NCBI RefSeq assembly: GCF_003086895.1
Contig: NZ_CP026004.1
Span: 684,084 to 748,083, forward strand
Direction: 5' to 3'
From: Stenotrophomonas sp. ESTM1D_MKCIP4_1
GTDB taxonomy: Bacteria; Pseudomonadota; Gammaproteobacteria; Xanthomonadales; Xanthomonadaceae
Length of the DNA: 64,000 nucleotides
This document shows, one piece after another, positions 19,589-27,723 of the stretch (the first letter of the stretch is position 1; each line of letters begins with the position of its first letter). The notes below the pieces were generated by a model, which was not told the DNA's origin, did no database searches, and worked only from the letters and a program-made list of their open reading frames with translations. The position numbers and the translations under genes were made by a program.

Positions 19589-20551
19589 ATGTCCCTGGCC
19601 GAATTCGCCCTCATCGACCGTATCCGCGCCCGCACAAGCGAGCGCGATGACATTCCGCTCGGCATCGGCGACGACGCCGCGCTGCTGCAGCCGCGCGCCA
19701 ATGAACAACTGGTCGTCACCGCCGATACGCTCAACAGCGGCGTGCATTTCCCGGCGGAAACGCCCGCCTTTGATATCGGCTGGAAGACGCTGGCCGTCAA
19801 CCTGTCCGACCTGGCCGCGATGGGTGCACGCCCGGCGTGGTGCACGCTGGCGCTGTCGCTGCCCGATACCAGCGAAGACTGGATTGACGCCTTTGCCGAT
19901 GGCTTCTTCGCCCTGGCTGACCAGCACGATATCGCGCTGATCGGCGGCGACACCACGCGTGGCCCGCTGTCGCTGACCGTGACCGCGATGGGCCAGGTCT
20001 CGCGCGGCCAGGCCCTGCGCCGCGACCGCGCGCAGGTGGGTGATGACATCTGGGTAAGCGGGACGCTGGGCGATGCTGCCGGTGCGCTGCGCCTGTGGCA
20101 GAAGGGCGCCTTGAAGGTGTCCGCCGCCACGTTGCTGCCTGACTACGAGACGCTGCGCCTGCGCCTGCTGCGGCCGACGCCACGCGTCACCCTGGGCCTG
20201 CGCCTTCGCGCCTTCGCCCACGCCGCGGTGGATGTGTCCGATGGTCTGCTGGCCGACCTGGGCCACATCGCCGCACGCAGTGGTGTAGCCGCACAAGTGG
20301 ACACCGACAGCCTGCCGATCTCACCGGAACTGCGCACCCTGCTGGGCCGCGAAGACGCACGCGACTGCGCGCTGCGCGGCGGCGATGATTACGAGCTGTG
20401 CTTCACCGCGGCGGCCGACCAGCGCGATGCGCTGCTGTATCTGTCCGATTCGTTGAACCTGCCGCTGACCCGCATAGGGCGCATCACCGAAGGGCAGGGC
20501 GTGCAGGTGGATGGCGAATCCGCCAGCGGCGGTTACCAGCACTTCGCCTGA
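19589..20551 (+). CDS. thiL: Thiamine-monophosphate kinase
   Basis: The 320-residue protein begins MSLAEFALIDRIRA and has the ATP/Mg-binding loop PLGIGDDAALLQP. DTLNSGVHFPAETPAFDIGWKTLAVNLSDLAAMGA follows, and then GGDTTRGPLSLTVTAMG. The C-terminal lobe has AAVDVSDGLLADLGHIA and CALRGGDDYELCFT. These are ThiL signatures of the PurM/AIRS superfamily. The enzyme phosphorylates thiamine monophosphate to thiamine diphosphate. It is followed by a good intrinsic terminator. A Nudix-ThiE-like fusion protein related to thiamine monophosphate synthase is encoded at 57320-58273. Confidence 0.97.
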   Translation: MSLAEFALIDRIRARTSERDDIPLGIGDDAALLQPRANEQLVVTADTLNSGVHFPAETPAFDIGWKTLAVNLSDLAAMGARPAWCTLALSLPDTSEDWIDAFADGFFALADQHDIALIGGDTTRGPLSLTVTAMGQVSRGQALRRDRAQVGDDIWVSGTLGDAAGALRLWQKGALKVSAATLLPDYETLRLRLLRPTPRVTLGLRLRAFAHAAVDVSDGLLADLGHIAARSGVAAQVDTDSLPISPELRTLLGREDARDCALRGGDDYELCFTAAADQRDALLYLSDSLNLPLTRIGRITEGQGVQVDGESASGGYQHFA

Positions 20552-20560
20552 CCAAAGAGA

Positions 20561-20586
20561 ACGCCGGGCATCGCCCGGCGTTTTTG
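20561..20586 (+). terminator. Rho-independent terminator after thiL
   Basis: A 9-bp stem ACGCCGGGC / GCCCGGCGT with a 3-nt loop is followed by TTTT. It lies 9 nt past the thiL stop codon and closes the ribE to thiL gene run. Confidence 0.93.
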
Positions 20587-20596
20587 TGTTGCCCTG

Positions 20597-20620
20597 GTAG
20601 ATGCCAACCTTGGTTGGCAC
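20597..20620 (+). repeat. SMAG element (GTAGATGCCAACC type)
   Basis: GTAGATGCCAACCTTGGTTG hairpin between the thiL terminator and the converging DUF805 gene. Confidence 0.85.
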
Positions 20621-20652
20621 GCATGATCCATTCGGGGCGTAACCGGCCGCGA

Positions 20653-21024
20653 TCAATCGCGCGGTGCGGACACACCGAAACGATTGCCGCCCGGGGTGCT
20701 GGGCAGTACCAGGAACACCAACAGCACCAGGCTCACGATGGGGACGACGCCCAGCAGCAGCCACCAGCCCGATCGGTCCGTGTCGTGCAGGCGGCGCACG
20801 GTGGCGGCAAGCATTGGCAGTGCAATGGTCAGCCAGATCAGCACGCTCAGGCCGGTCGATGCCAGCGCCAATGCCTGCGAATCGGCGTAACCGGCAATGA
20901 AGCCCAGCACGTACGACGGGATCGAGACGATCAGGATGAACAGCTGGAACCACCAGAATTCGCTGCGGCTCGCGCGCCCGCTGAACTGTGCGTAGCGGGT
21001 AAGGGGCGTAATCATCTTTTTCAT
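20653..21024 (-). CDS. DUF805 family inner-membrane protein
   Basis: The protein has 123 residues. The N-terminal part reads RYAQFSGRASRSEFWWFQLF, the DUF805 hallmark (F-x-GRASRSEFWWF). Three or four membrane segments follow, then the second hallmark RRLHDTDRSGWWLLLGVVPI, and the C-terminus is PSTPGGNRFG. This is the complete family architecture (as in E. coli YhaH/YhaI). The function of the family is unknown. The gene is single on its strand, with the fimbrial chaperone gene 44 bp upstream. Confidence 0.92.
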   Translation of the reverse strand: MKKMITPLTRYAQFSGRASRSEFWWFQLFILIVSIPSYVLGFIAGYADSQALALASTGLSVLIWLTIALPMLAATVRRLHDTDRSGWWLLLGVVPIVSLVLLVFLVLPSTPGGNRFGVSAPRD

Positions 21025-21068
21025 GCTGGGTAGTTCTTCTTGAACGACTCAATGCGTCGCGTCTGGAG

Positions 21069-21788
21069 TCAGCGATCGACGGTCGCGTCGGCATCGCGCG
21101 GCGAGCCGTAGTCATCCAGCCACTGGAATTTCAGCGTCGCCGGCAGCGCTGTACCGGCAGGCAGCGGCAGGTTCACCTGCGCACCGGGGGCAATCATGTC
21201 CACGTCCACCTTGCTGCCGTCGGGGAGCGACAGCGTGCTCAGCGTCACGTGATAGGCGCTGGGGTTGCTCACCTGCAAGCTGCCCGCCCGCGCCCGCCAC
21301 TGCAGTTGGCCAGCCGCATCGCGGGCACTGCCTGGCAGGCCGGCCGGTCGATGGAACAGCTTCACCCGCGTGCGCACGGCGAACTGCAGCAGGTTCTTGT
21401 CCGCCGCGTCCCTGGGCTTTGGCGGGATATCCAGCAGATTGAAATAGAACACCGATTCGCGATCAGCGGGTAGCGGTGCTTCACCAGGACGCGGCGCGTA
21501 CGTGATGCGGAATGCCTGCCCCTGGTGCGCCTGCAGCAGGCGCGGCTCGGCCGGGGTCAGCCGGAACGGGGTGCGCACGTGTTCCGGCCGGGCCGCGCTG
21601 TCGCCGTTGTCGATCCAGACCTGCACCATCGCCGCCTGTTCGCCGCGGTTGCTGGCCTGCACGGTCACGTCGCGGCCCTTGCCGGCATCGTGCACGATGC
21701 GCGTGCCTTGGAGGGTCACGGCGGCGTGCGCGGGCAGCGGTAGTGCGCCCGCCAGTGCGGCGACGCATGCGATTGCTCGAAAGTTCAT
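21069..21788 (-). CDS. Periplasmic fimbrial chaperone (PapD family), second fimbrial locus
   Basis: From ATG 21786-21788 the protein has 239 residues with a signal peptide (MNFRAIACVAALAGALPLPAHA-AV). The first domain starts VTLQGTRIVHDAGKGRDVTVQASNRGE and has RPFRLTPAEPRLL-like and FRITYAPRPG strands, with the conserved donor-strand region ESVFYFNLLDIPPKP. The second domain has QVSNPSAYHVTL and a hydrophobic C-terminal strand. These are the PapD-type features. It would protect pilins of this locus in the periplasm. The frame upstream of the chosen start is open but lacks a signal peptide. It lies downstream of the pilin gene ending at 21847, both on the minus strand, and is separated from the usher by that divergent arrangement. 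Confidence 0.93.
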   Translation of the reverse strand: MNFRAIACVAALAGALPLPAHAAVTLQGTRIVHDAGKGRDVTVQASNRGEQAAMVQVWIDNGDSAARPEHVRTPFRLTPAEPRLLQAHQGQAFRITYAPRPGEAPLPADRESVFYFNLLDIPPKPRDAADKNLLQFAVRTRVKLFHRPAGLPGSARDAAGQLQWRARAGSLQVSNPSAYHVTLSTLSLPDGSKVDVDMIAPGAQVNLPLPAGTALPATLKFQWLDDYGSPRDADATVDR

Positions 21789-21846
21789 GGCTTGATTCTT
21801 GTGCATGCCGTTGCCGGCCGTGTCAGGGCCGGCAACGGGCAGGGTC

Positions 21847-22359
21847 TTACTTGTAGACAACCACGAAGTCGCCCGACGCATTGGCCGTGCCGGCAGTGGC
21901 ATTCTGGGCCGGCGAGGCATACCAGGCGCTGTAGTCAAGCTGGCCGCTGCCGGCAGCGGGGATGGTCACCCACTGCAGCGGGTCTTCGCCGATCTTCTGG
22001 TGATTGCCGGCGACGTCATACAGGGCCACGCCCACGTTGGTGGCGCTGGAACCGGTGTTGAGCGCGAGGTTGCCGGTGGCGCCATCCGGCGCACCGCCAA
22101 AACGCACGCCCACGTCCTGATCGGCGCCCGAGCCGGAACAGTCCAGCAGGATGCTGAAGTTCTTCTGGCCAGCGCGGGTGTTGGCGTTGATCGAGGTCAA
22201 CTCGACCTTGCCCATCGCCACGGTGATGGTGCCGGCGGCGGCCTGCACGGCGCAGGTGGTGGGCATGATTTCGCCGGTGATTTCCAGCTTTTCAGCAGAG
22301 GCGGCCGGCGCGACAGCGACCAGCAGGCAGGCGCCCAGGGCGCGTATGAAGTTCGTCAT
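21847..22359 (-). CDS. Fimbrial major-type pilin subunit
   Basis: The protein has 170 residues: signal peptide 1-22 (cleavage about ASA-EK), then EKLEITGEIMPTTCAVQA with the first pilin Cys and a second Cys in ILLDCSGSGADQ about 40 residues later, giving the usual disulfide. It ends GDFVVVYK, a typical terminal beta strand with penultimate Tyr. These are features of type 1 pilins polymerised by chaperone-usher systems. Encoded directly upstream of the chaperone on the same strand, it is likely the main shaft subunit of the second fimbria. Confidence 0.9.
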   Translation of the reverse strand: MTNFIRALGACLLVAVAPAASAEKLEITGEIMPTTCAVQAAAGTITVAMGKVELTSINANTRAGQKNFSILLDCSGSGADQDVGVRFGGAPDGATGNLALNTGSSATNVGVALYDVAGNHQKIGEDPLQWVTIPAAGSGQLDYSAWYASPAQNATAGTANASGDFVVVYK

Positions 22360-22563
22360 GGGATTCTCTCGGTGGAGCGGAAAGGAAACGCCGACGAACG
22401 CCTTGCGCCCGGTCAGCAGCGCGCAGTCTCCCTGCCCACGAAGAGGGTGCCAATGAAACTAGTTGCAAATTGCGTTCATGGCCCGGCGATTGCAACTAAT
22501 CGGATGGGATTGGAGATGCGGTGTTCCTAGACTGCGCGCTCTCTGGTTCCTGTGTGGCTCGAC

Positions 22564-23532
22564 ATGCGCCTGTGCTCTCGCTCATCCATTTCCGTATTCA
22601 GCGTTGTACTGCTGATGCCATGCCCTGCGTTGGCCTGCACATCCGTGATCGCGTCTCAGACCATCGACGGGACCGTCACGGTGGCCAATGCGGATCCCAC
22701 CGGAAAACGCCTCGCCTCCATTCCCTGGCAGGGCAGCGCATTTCCTTTCGGCGGCTGTTCGGGGCGCCAGCCCATCGAAATCGACCTGGCGGTAACCGGC
22801 CTGACCTATGTCCAGGACGTTCAGATGAGCGGGCGGACCTATGCTGCGTATGCAATGGGGCCGACCTCGCCGTTGTTCGTGTTCCAGCACACGTCGGGCT
22901 ACGCGGGCGGAGACGTCAACACCATACCGCTCAGCTTGGGACGCAACGTGGATCCCAACGGCACACGGCCCACGGCGGACGCTTATCGATCCCTGGTGAC
23001 GGTCTACGTCGTTTCACGCGGCGGCGTGATGACGTCCGTTCCCTACACGCTCATCGGTAGTGCCACGACCTGGCCGCAGAATTTTCCCGCCATCAGGCGC
23101 ACGGTGCCGATCAGCCTTGGCGTGGACATGATGGCCCCGGCATGCACGCTGTCCGATACCAGTGCGGTGCTCGACGTGATCAGTGCGGACGCGCTGGCCG
23201 GGGCCGGCGGTACCGCCGGTGAGAAGCCGGTCGTGGTGGTCATGCGCTGCCCGGGCCCCGGCGTCACAGTCGACCTGTCATTGGCCGATGCCAATGATCC
23301 TGCAGCTACCGGCAGTGCGCTGCGGCCCACGGCGGATTCGGATGCCTCAGGGGTCCGGATCGAGCTGCTGCGCGGCGGGCAGCCCGTGCAGTTCGGGCAG
23401 CGCTGGGGCCACGGGCAGTCCATCGGCGGCACCGAAGACCTGGAGTTCACTGCACGTTACCTGCGTACCGGTCCGGACGTTGTGCCGGGTGACATCAAGG
23501 GTGAGGCGGTGCTCACCGCGGATTACCGCTGA
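22564..23532 (+). CDS. Fimbrial adhesin-like protein, second fimbrial locus
   Basis: The ATG at 22564 gives 322 residues with a Cys-rich, signal-like N-terminus (MRLCSRSSISVFSVVLLMPCPALA-CT); an in-frame GTG at 22552 would add four residues. No clear ribosome-binding site precedes either. The N-terminal half is the presumed receptor-binding domain. The C-terminal half (from about residue 190, MMAPACTLSDTSAVLDV) resembles a pilin domain, with a second Cys in VVVMRCPGPG and a terminal strand GEAVLTADYR. It lies divergent from the pilin gene with about 200 bp between, and upstream of the usher, so it probably forms the fimbrial tip. Confidence 0.75.
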   Translation: MRLCSRSSISVFSVVLLMPCPALACTSVIASQTIDGTVTVANADPTGKRLASIPWQGSAFPFGGCSGRQPIEIDLAVTGLTYVQDVQMSGRTYAAYAMGPTSPLFVFQHTSGYAGGDVNTIPLSLGRNVDPNGTRPTADAYRSLVTVYVVSRGGVMTSVPYTLIGSATTWPQNFPAIRRTVPISLGVDMMAPACTLSDTSAVLDVISADALAGAGGTAGEKPVVVVMRCPGPGVTVDLSLADANDPAATGSALRPTADSDASGVRIELLRGGQPVQFGQRWGHGQSIGGTEDLEFTARYLRTGPDVVPGDIKGEAVLTADYR

Positions 23533-23591
23533 TGTCGCTTTCAGCTCCATTGCTCCAGTCGCAATAAATTCGATAGGCATCCACGACATGC

Positions 23592-26141
23592 ATGCCCAGT
23601 TTTCGCCGCGATGCCCGCGCGTGTGCGGGCTGCAACCTGGCACTTCTCATGACTCTGCGTTTCCTCCCGCCCCGACCGGTCCCGCCGTGCAGTGCGCTGC
23701 CTGCCGCCATTGCCTTCGCGCTGTGCGGCGCGAGCCCTGCGGCCGTGGCCGACGACCTTGAGTTCAGCAGTGGCTTCCTCATTGGCGGTCAGGCCATCGA
23801 CATGCAGCGCTATGCGCAGGGCAATTCATTGCCCGATGGCGAACATCCGCTGGAACTGCTGGTCAATGAGGGTTTCCAGGGCAACGTGGATGTTGCCGTG
23901 CGTGGTGGCGCGCTGTGCCTGCCGACAGCAGCGGTGCGGCAGCTGGAGTTGAAGCACGACATCCTTGCCCGGCTGGATGACGATCCGGACACCTGTGTGG
24001 ATCTGCCTGGCCTTATCGAGGGTGCCACCGTTGAACTGGACAGCAGTGCATTGCAACTGCGCCTGGGGGTGCCACAGGCGGCGCAGGCACGCAGTGCTCG
24101 CGGGTACGTGGCACCGGACCAGCGCGATCGCGGCATCACCGCTGGCTTCATCGATTACAGCCTCAACCACAACCGCAGCAGTGGCCGCGACAGCACTTAC
24201 CTGGGCGTCAACGCCGGGTTGAACCTGGGCGCGTGGCGGCTGCGCCATCGCTCGGCCGTCAGCCAGGGCTCGGAAGGCCGCCATCACGATGTGATCGCCA
24301 GTTCGCTGCAGCGCGACCTGCCCGGCTGGGACAGCCAGCTGCTGCTGGGGCAGGGCAATACCGGCGGCGAACTGTTCGAGAGTGTCGCCTTCACCGGCCT
24401 GCGGCTGGCCACCGATGAGCGCATGCTGCCCGATTCGCTGCGCGGCTTTGCGCCGGTAGTGCGTGGCATCGCCGAGGGCAACGCGGTGGTACGCATCCGC
24501 CAGAACGGCACCATCATCCACGAGACCACGGTGGCGCCGGGCCCGTTCGTCATCGACGATCTCTACCCCACCCACTTCGGGGGCGATCTTGAAGTCACCG
24601 TTACCGAGCCGGATGGCCGCGAGCAGCGCTTCACCGTCAACTTCTCCGCTGTGCCACAGGCGTTGCGTCCGGGCGCCAGCCGATTCAGCGCTACGGTCGG
24701 CCAGCTGCGCGACACCAGCGACCGCTGGGACGAACTGCGCTTTGCCGAGGCCACCTACGCACGCGGCATCAGCAACCGCTTGACCCTGCTGGGGGGTGCG
24801 CAGCTGGGTGAGGATTACCGGTCGCTGTTGGCCGGTGCAGCAGTGAACACGCCGGTGGGTGCCTTTGGTGCAGACGTCACCCATTCACGTGCGCAACCGC
24901 TGCATGCCGGGCCGGTCAGCGGCAACAGCGTCCGCATCAATTACCAGCGCTATGTCGCACGCAGCGGCACCAATTTCGGTCTGGCCGCCTACCGCTACAG
25001 CACGCGCGGCTACCTGTCGCTGGGCGATTTCGCCCGCGTGCGCAGCGACGACTGGGGCCATGCCAGCCGTGCCCGCCAGCGCTACCAGGTCAATTTCTCG
25101 CAGAAGCTGGGCCAGCGCAGCACGCTGTACCTCAGCGGCGGCCATACCCGCTACTGGGGTGATACACGGCGCCGCAGCGATGTGCAGCTGGGTGTGCAGA
25201 CGGTGGTGGGTGTGGCCAACATCGGCGTTTCCGCGTTGCGCTACCAGCTCAGTGCAGGGCATGCGGATACCCGCTACGGGCTCACCGTCAGCGTGCCATT
25301 GGGCCGTCGCCCCAGCACGCCGCGCTTCAACAGCCAGCTCAGCCACGCCGCCAACGGTACGCAGGCACAGCTGGGCATCAACGGTGTGTTGGGCGAAAGG
25401 CGTGCCCTCAGTTACAGCCTGTCGGCCAGCGACGGTGGCGGCAGCCAGGGCAGCGCCAGTGCCTATGCCGCCTACCAGGGCAGCCGCGGCAACGCCAATG
25501 CCGGCTACAGCCGCAGCGGCAGTTATAGCAACCTGTCGCTGGGGGCCAGCGGCAGCGTCGCGCTGCACCGCGGTGGCATGAATCTGGGGCCGCCGGTGGG
25601 TGAGGGCTTCGCACTCATCCATGCCGAAGGGGCGGAGGGGGCGCAGGTGGGCTATGGCGGCCAGGTGCGCGTGGCGGGCAATGGCTATGCGCTGCTGCCG
25701 CACATCAGCCCGTACCGGTGGAACCAGATCGACCTCGACCCGTCCGGCCTGCCGATCGAGGTGGAACTGCTGCAGACCTCGCAGCGCGTGGCACCCACGG
25801 CCGGCAGCATCGTGCGCGTGGCCTTCAGTGCAGCGCGCGAGCGCACGCTGTTCATCGATGCCACCGACGCACTGGGCCAGCCATTGCCGTTCGCTGCGCG
25901 GGTGGAAGACGAGCACGGTGTGCCCAGGGGCGCCGTCGGGCAGGGCGGCGTCATCCAGCTGCGTGGCGCGCAGGATGCCGGCACGCTGATCGTCGACCCG
26001 GAAGGCCCGAAGCGCTGCCGCTTGGATTACCGCATGCCCGATGCACCCGATGGCTACGGCCTGTCGTGGAGCCAGGCATTGTGCGTGCCCCTGGCTGCCC
26101 CCGTGCGGGGCCTGCAGGCCGCCGCGCCCGAAACGTACTGA
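23592..26141 (+). CDS. Fimbrial outer-membrane usher, second fimbrial locus
   Basis: The protein has 849 residues. The N-terminal signal region (to about residue 54, PAAVA-DD) is followed by DLEFSSGFLIGGQAIDMQRYAQGN, the chaperone-binding start of ushers. The barrel and plug region has ATDERMLPDSLRGFAPVVRGIAE and FVIDDLYPTHFGGDLEV, almost the same as in the usher at 253-2898, and the C-terminal domain has Cys residues near the end (KRCRLDYRMP, ALCVP). The true start may be ATG 23649 (MTLRFLPP), which would give a shorter signal peptide; neither start has a strong ribosome-binding site. It lies between the adhesin-like gene and a pilin gene on the plus strand. Confidence 0.93.
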   Translation: MPSFRRDARACAGCNLALLMTLRFLPPRPVPPCSALPAAIAFALCGASPAAVADDLEFSSGFLIGGQAIDMQRYAQGNSLPDGEHPLELLVNEGFQGNVDVAVRGGALCLPTAAVRQLELKHDILARLDDDPDTCVDLPGLIEGATVELDSSALQLRLGVPQAAQARSARGYVAPDQRDRGITAGFIDYSLNHNRSSGRDSTYLGVNAGLNLGAWRLRHRSAVSQGSEGRHHDVIASSLQRDLPGWDSQLLLGQGNTGGELFESVAFTGLRLATDERMLPDSLRGFAPVVRGIAEGNAVVRIRQNGTIIHETTVAPGPFVIDDLYPTHFGGDLEVTVTEPDGREQRFTVNFSAVPQALRPGASRFSATVGQLRDTSDRWDELRFAEATYARGISNRLTLLGGAQLGEDYRSLLAGAAVNTPVGAFGADVTHSRAQPLHAGPVSGNSVRINYQRYVARSGTNFGLAAYRYSTRGYLSLGDFARVRSDDWGHASRARQRYQVNFSQKLGQRSTLYLSGGHTRYWGDTRRRSDVQLGVQTVVGVANIGVSALRYQLSAGHADTRYGLTVSVPLGRRPSTPRFNSQLSHAANGTQAQLGINGVLGERRALSYSLSASDGGGSQGSASAYAAYQGSRGNANAGYSRSGSYSNLSLGASGSVALHRGGMNLGPPVGEGFALIHAEGAEGAQVGYGGQVRVAGNGYALLPHISPYRWNQIDLDPSGLPIEVELLQTSQRVAPTAGSIVRVAFSAARERTLFIDATDALGQPLPFAARVEDEHGVPRGAVGQGGVIQLRGAQDAGTLIVDPEGPKRCRLDYRMPDAPDGYGLSWSQALCVPLAAPVRGLQAAAPETY

Positions 26142-26170
26142 TCCGCCATTCCCTTCCACAGGAGATTCTC

Positions 26171-26680
26171 ATGACTGCCCTTGTCCTGCGTAACGCCTTG
26201 TTCCTCGCATTGATGGCCACCGCGCCTGCCGCACTGGCGGATTCCGCCACGCTCACCATCAGCGGCCGCGTGCTGCCCGGGACCTGCACCTTGAACGCGC
26301 CGGCCATCACGCTGGACCCGGTCAAAGCCAACGAACTCACCCAGGGGGATAACCAGCTCAAAGCCGGCACGCTGGATTTCACTGGCTGCGTAGGCGTGAC
26401 CAAGGCCACGCTGTCCTTCGCCGGTACCGCCGCCGACGGCGATGCCGAGCGCTGGAAGAACACCGCCGCCACCGACGCGGCCGACGGCGTATCAGTTGCG
26501 CTGCTGCAGGGCGCCACTGGCACGACCTACCTGAAAAACGGCGATACCGGCATTGACGTGCCGGTGACCGGTGCCACCGCGACCTTCGCGTTGCGCGCCG
26601 GGTATTACCTGCCAACGCTGGGTGCGGTTACGGCGGGTGCGGTGCAGACCGAAATCACGGTGACGGCGGATTACGACTAA
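26171..26680 (+). CDS. Fimbrial pilin subunit
   Basis: The ATG at 26171 follows a perfect AGGAG sequence at 7-nt spacing and gives 169 residues. The signal peptide ends ALA-DS at about residue 23. The mature part begins DSATLTISGRVLPGTCTLNA with the first Cys, has LDFTGCVGVTKATLSF with the second, and ends TEITVTADYD. It is a type 1-like pilin related to, but clearly different from, the 170-residue pilin at 21847-22359. The reading frame is open far upstream inside the usher gene, but that part is on the wrong frame to be coding. It would be a minor or alternative shaft subunit. Confidence 0.88.
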   Translation: MTALVLRNALFLALMATAPAALADSATLTISGRVLPGTCTLNAPAITLDPVKANELTQGDNQLKAGTLDFTGCVGVTKATLSFAGTAADGDAERWKNTAATDAADGVSVALLQGATGTTYLKNGDTGIDVPVTGATATFALRAGYYLPTLGAVTAGAVQTEITVTADYD

Positions 26681-26733
26681 GCGCAACGCCTGCGGCAGGC
26701 GCAACGCAGCCGCCAGTATCCCCACCCTGGCGC

Positions 26734-26801
26734 GGTACCCCGGGCCACGCCCGGCGGCAAACGCGCAATGCACCGGTAGCGCCGGGCCATGCCCGGCGGC
26801 A
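26734..26801 (+). repeat. Two SMAG-type palindromes in tandem
   Basis: A degenerate copy GTACCCCGGGCCACGCCCGG (26735-26757) and a typical GTAGCGCCGGGCCATGCCCG (26776-26801). They fill the gap between converging pilin and the small minus-strand gene. Confidence 0.75.
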
Positions 26802-26818
26802 ACCGAAGACCGAGCCTG

Positions 26819-27226
26819 TCAGGCCGCGTGCACCTGCAACCCCACGTACTCGCACAGCCCTCGACACGCCAGCAGCAGCGCTTCGCGCGCGCCATCCCCC
26901 AGTTGCTGGCTTTCATCGCCATCCACGCGCACGCGTTCGCTGGCCTGCAGCAGTTCCACCAGGAAGGTCAGGCCAGCATTGGCGCGGTCGATACGGGACA
27001 GGGCCCAGCGTTGGCTCTGGGTGCGCCCGGCGGCAGGCAATGGTTGACCATCGGCAGCATCCACGTCGTGGATGGTGCGCAGGCAACCCAACAGCGTGAC
27101 GCCGTTGGCGGCGCCCGCCTGCAGGCTGGACAGCGTGGTTTCGAGCGTGCGGGCCAGGTCATCGGGCAGGCGCGCGGCGGCCTCGCCGAGGGTGGCAAAC
27201 AGAAAGGGATAGTGACTGGCGCTCAT
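26819..27226 (-). CDS. Small helical protein of unknown function
   Basis: From ATG 27224-27226, with an AGGA sequence at 8-nt spacing, the protein has 135 residues. It has no signal peptide or membrane segment, is Ala/Leu-rich and predicted mainly helical (for example LGEAAARLPDDLARTLETTL and REALLLACRGLCEYVGLQV). I do not recognise the family. Its interest lies in the 5' region: about 230 nt directly upstream form several strong stems (see the leader feature at 27258-27485). The same frame stays open through this leader, but I consider the upstream part non-coding because two frames are open there and the sequence is dominated by inverted repeats. Confidence 0.6.
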   Translation of the reverse strand: MSASHYPFLFATLGEAAARLPDDLARTLETTLSSLQAGAANGVTLLGCLRTIHDVDAADGQPLPAAGRTQSQRWALSRIDRANAGLTFLVELLQASERVRVDGDESQQLGDGAREALLLACRGLCEYVGLQVHAA

Positions 27227-27257
27227 GGCGGCGTCCTCATGCGTGTGGCAAAGGGAG

Positions 27258-27485
27258 CCACCCCGCTTGGCAGCGAGGGTGGCGGACGGTGCGTGGTTCC
27301 AATACCGGTGGTAACACTGCGAAACGCCGGCGGGCACGAGGCCCCCACGCACCGCCCGCCATGAAGCACGCGGACGGATTGCCTGCCGACGTCACGCACA
27401 GGGGATGCGCGACGCCGGCAGACAAGCGTAAACAACAGTGTTACCAAACGGGATTGGAAGCCCGTGCCACCCGTTGTCGGTGGCC
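27258..27485 (-). other. Highly structured leader, candidate cis-regulatory RNA
   Basis: Read on the minus strand towards the gene at 27226, the leader holds: a hairpin GCCACC/GGTGGC (about 27465-27483); arm S2a (27436-27457); a 20-bp helix closed by a 7-nt loop (27379-27398 with 27406-27425, only three G-U wobbles); arm S4a (27345-27360); arm S2b (27299-27319), pairing with S2a via the core GGTAACACTG; arm S4b (27281-27296), pairing with S4a over 16 bp; and a last hairpin GCCACC...GGTGGC (27258-27283) about 30 nt before the start codon. S2 and S4 cross, so they form a pseudoknot or are alternatives. I do not recognise a known RNA class. Confidence 0.55.
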
Positions 27486-27594
27486 CCACATGATTTGCAC
27501 GCAGCGTTTGTGCTGCCAATGAGGAAAGTTGGAAAGCTCGAAAAACTCGCAAAGCGATGACACACCGGCTGTGCGTGCCGATTGCGACAGACCT

Positions 27595-27690
27595 GTAGAG
27601 CAGAGCCCATGCTCGGCTGTTGCGAGGAGCAGTCGAGCATGGCTCGACTCTACAAAGGCGAAGAGCAGCCGAGCACGGGCTCGGCTCTAC
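27595..27690. repeat. Cluster of SMAG-type palindromes, GAGC/GCTC type
   Basis: A plus-strand GTAGAGCAGAGCCCATGCTC copy and two minus-strand copies ending CTAC (GTCGAGCATGGCTCGACTCT and CCGAGCACGGGCTCGGCTCT). These stems differ in sequence from the other SMAG subtypes but keep the terminal GTAG/CTAC. They separate the structured leader from the end of the flavoprotein gene. Confidence 0.75.
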
Positions 27691-27723
27691 AAAAGCCGAG
27701 CAAAGTCGCCGTACGGCGAAACC

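Noticed and set aside
27223..27552. 109-codon minus-strand frame through the structured leader
   Set aside because: The region is dominated by inverted repeats, and two minus frames are open; I treat it as RNA structure, although a translated leader peptide is not excluded.
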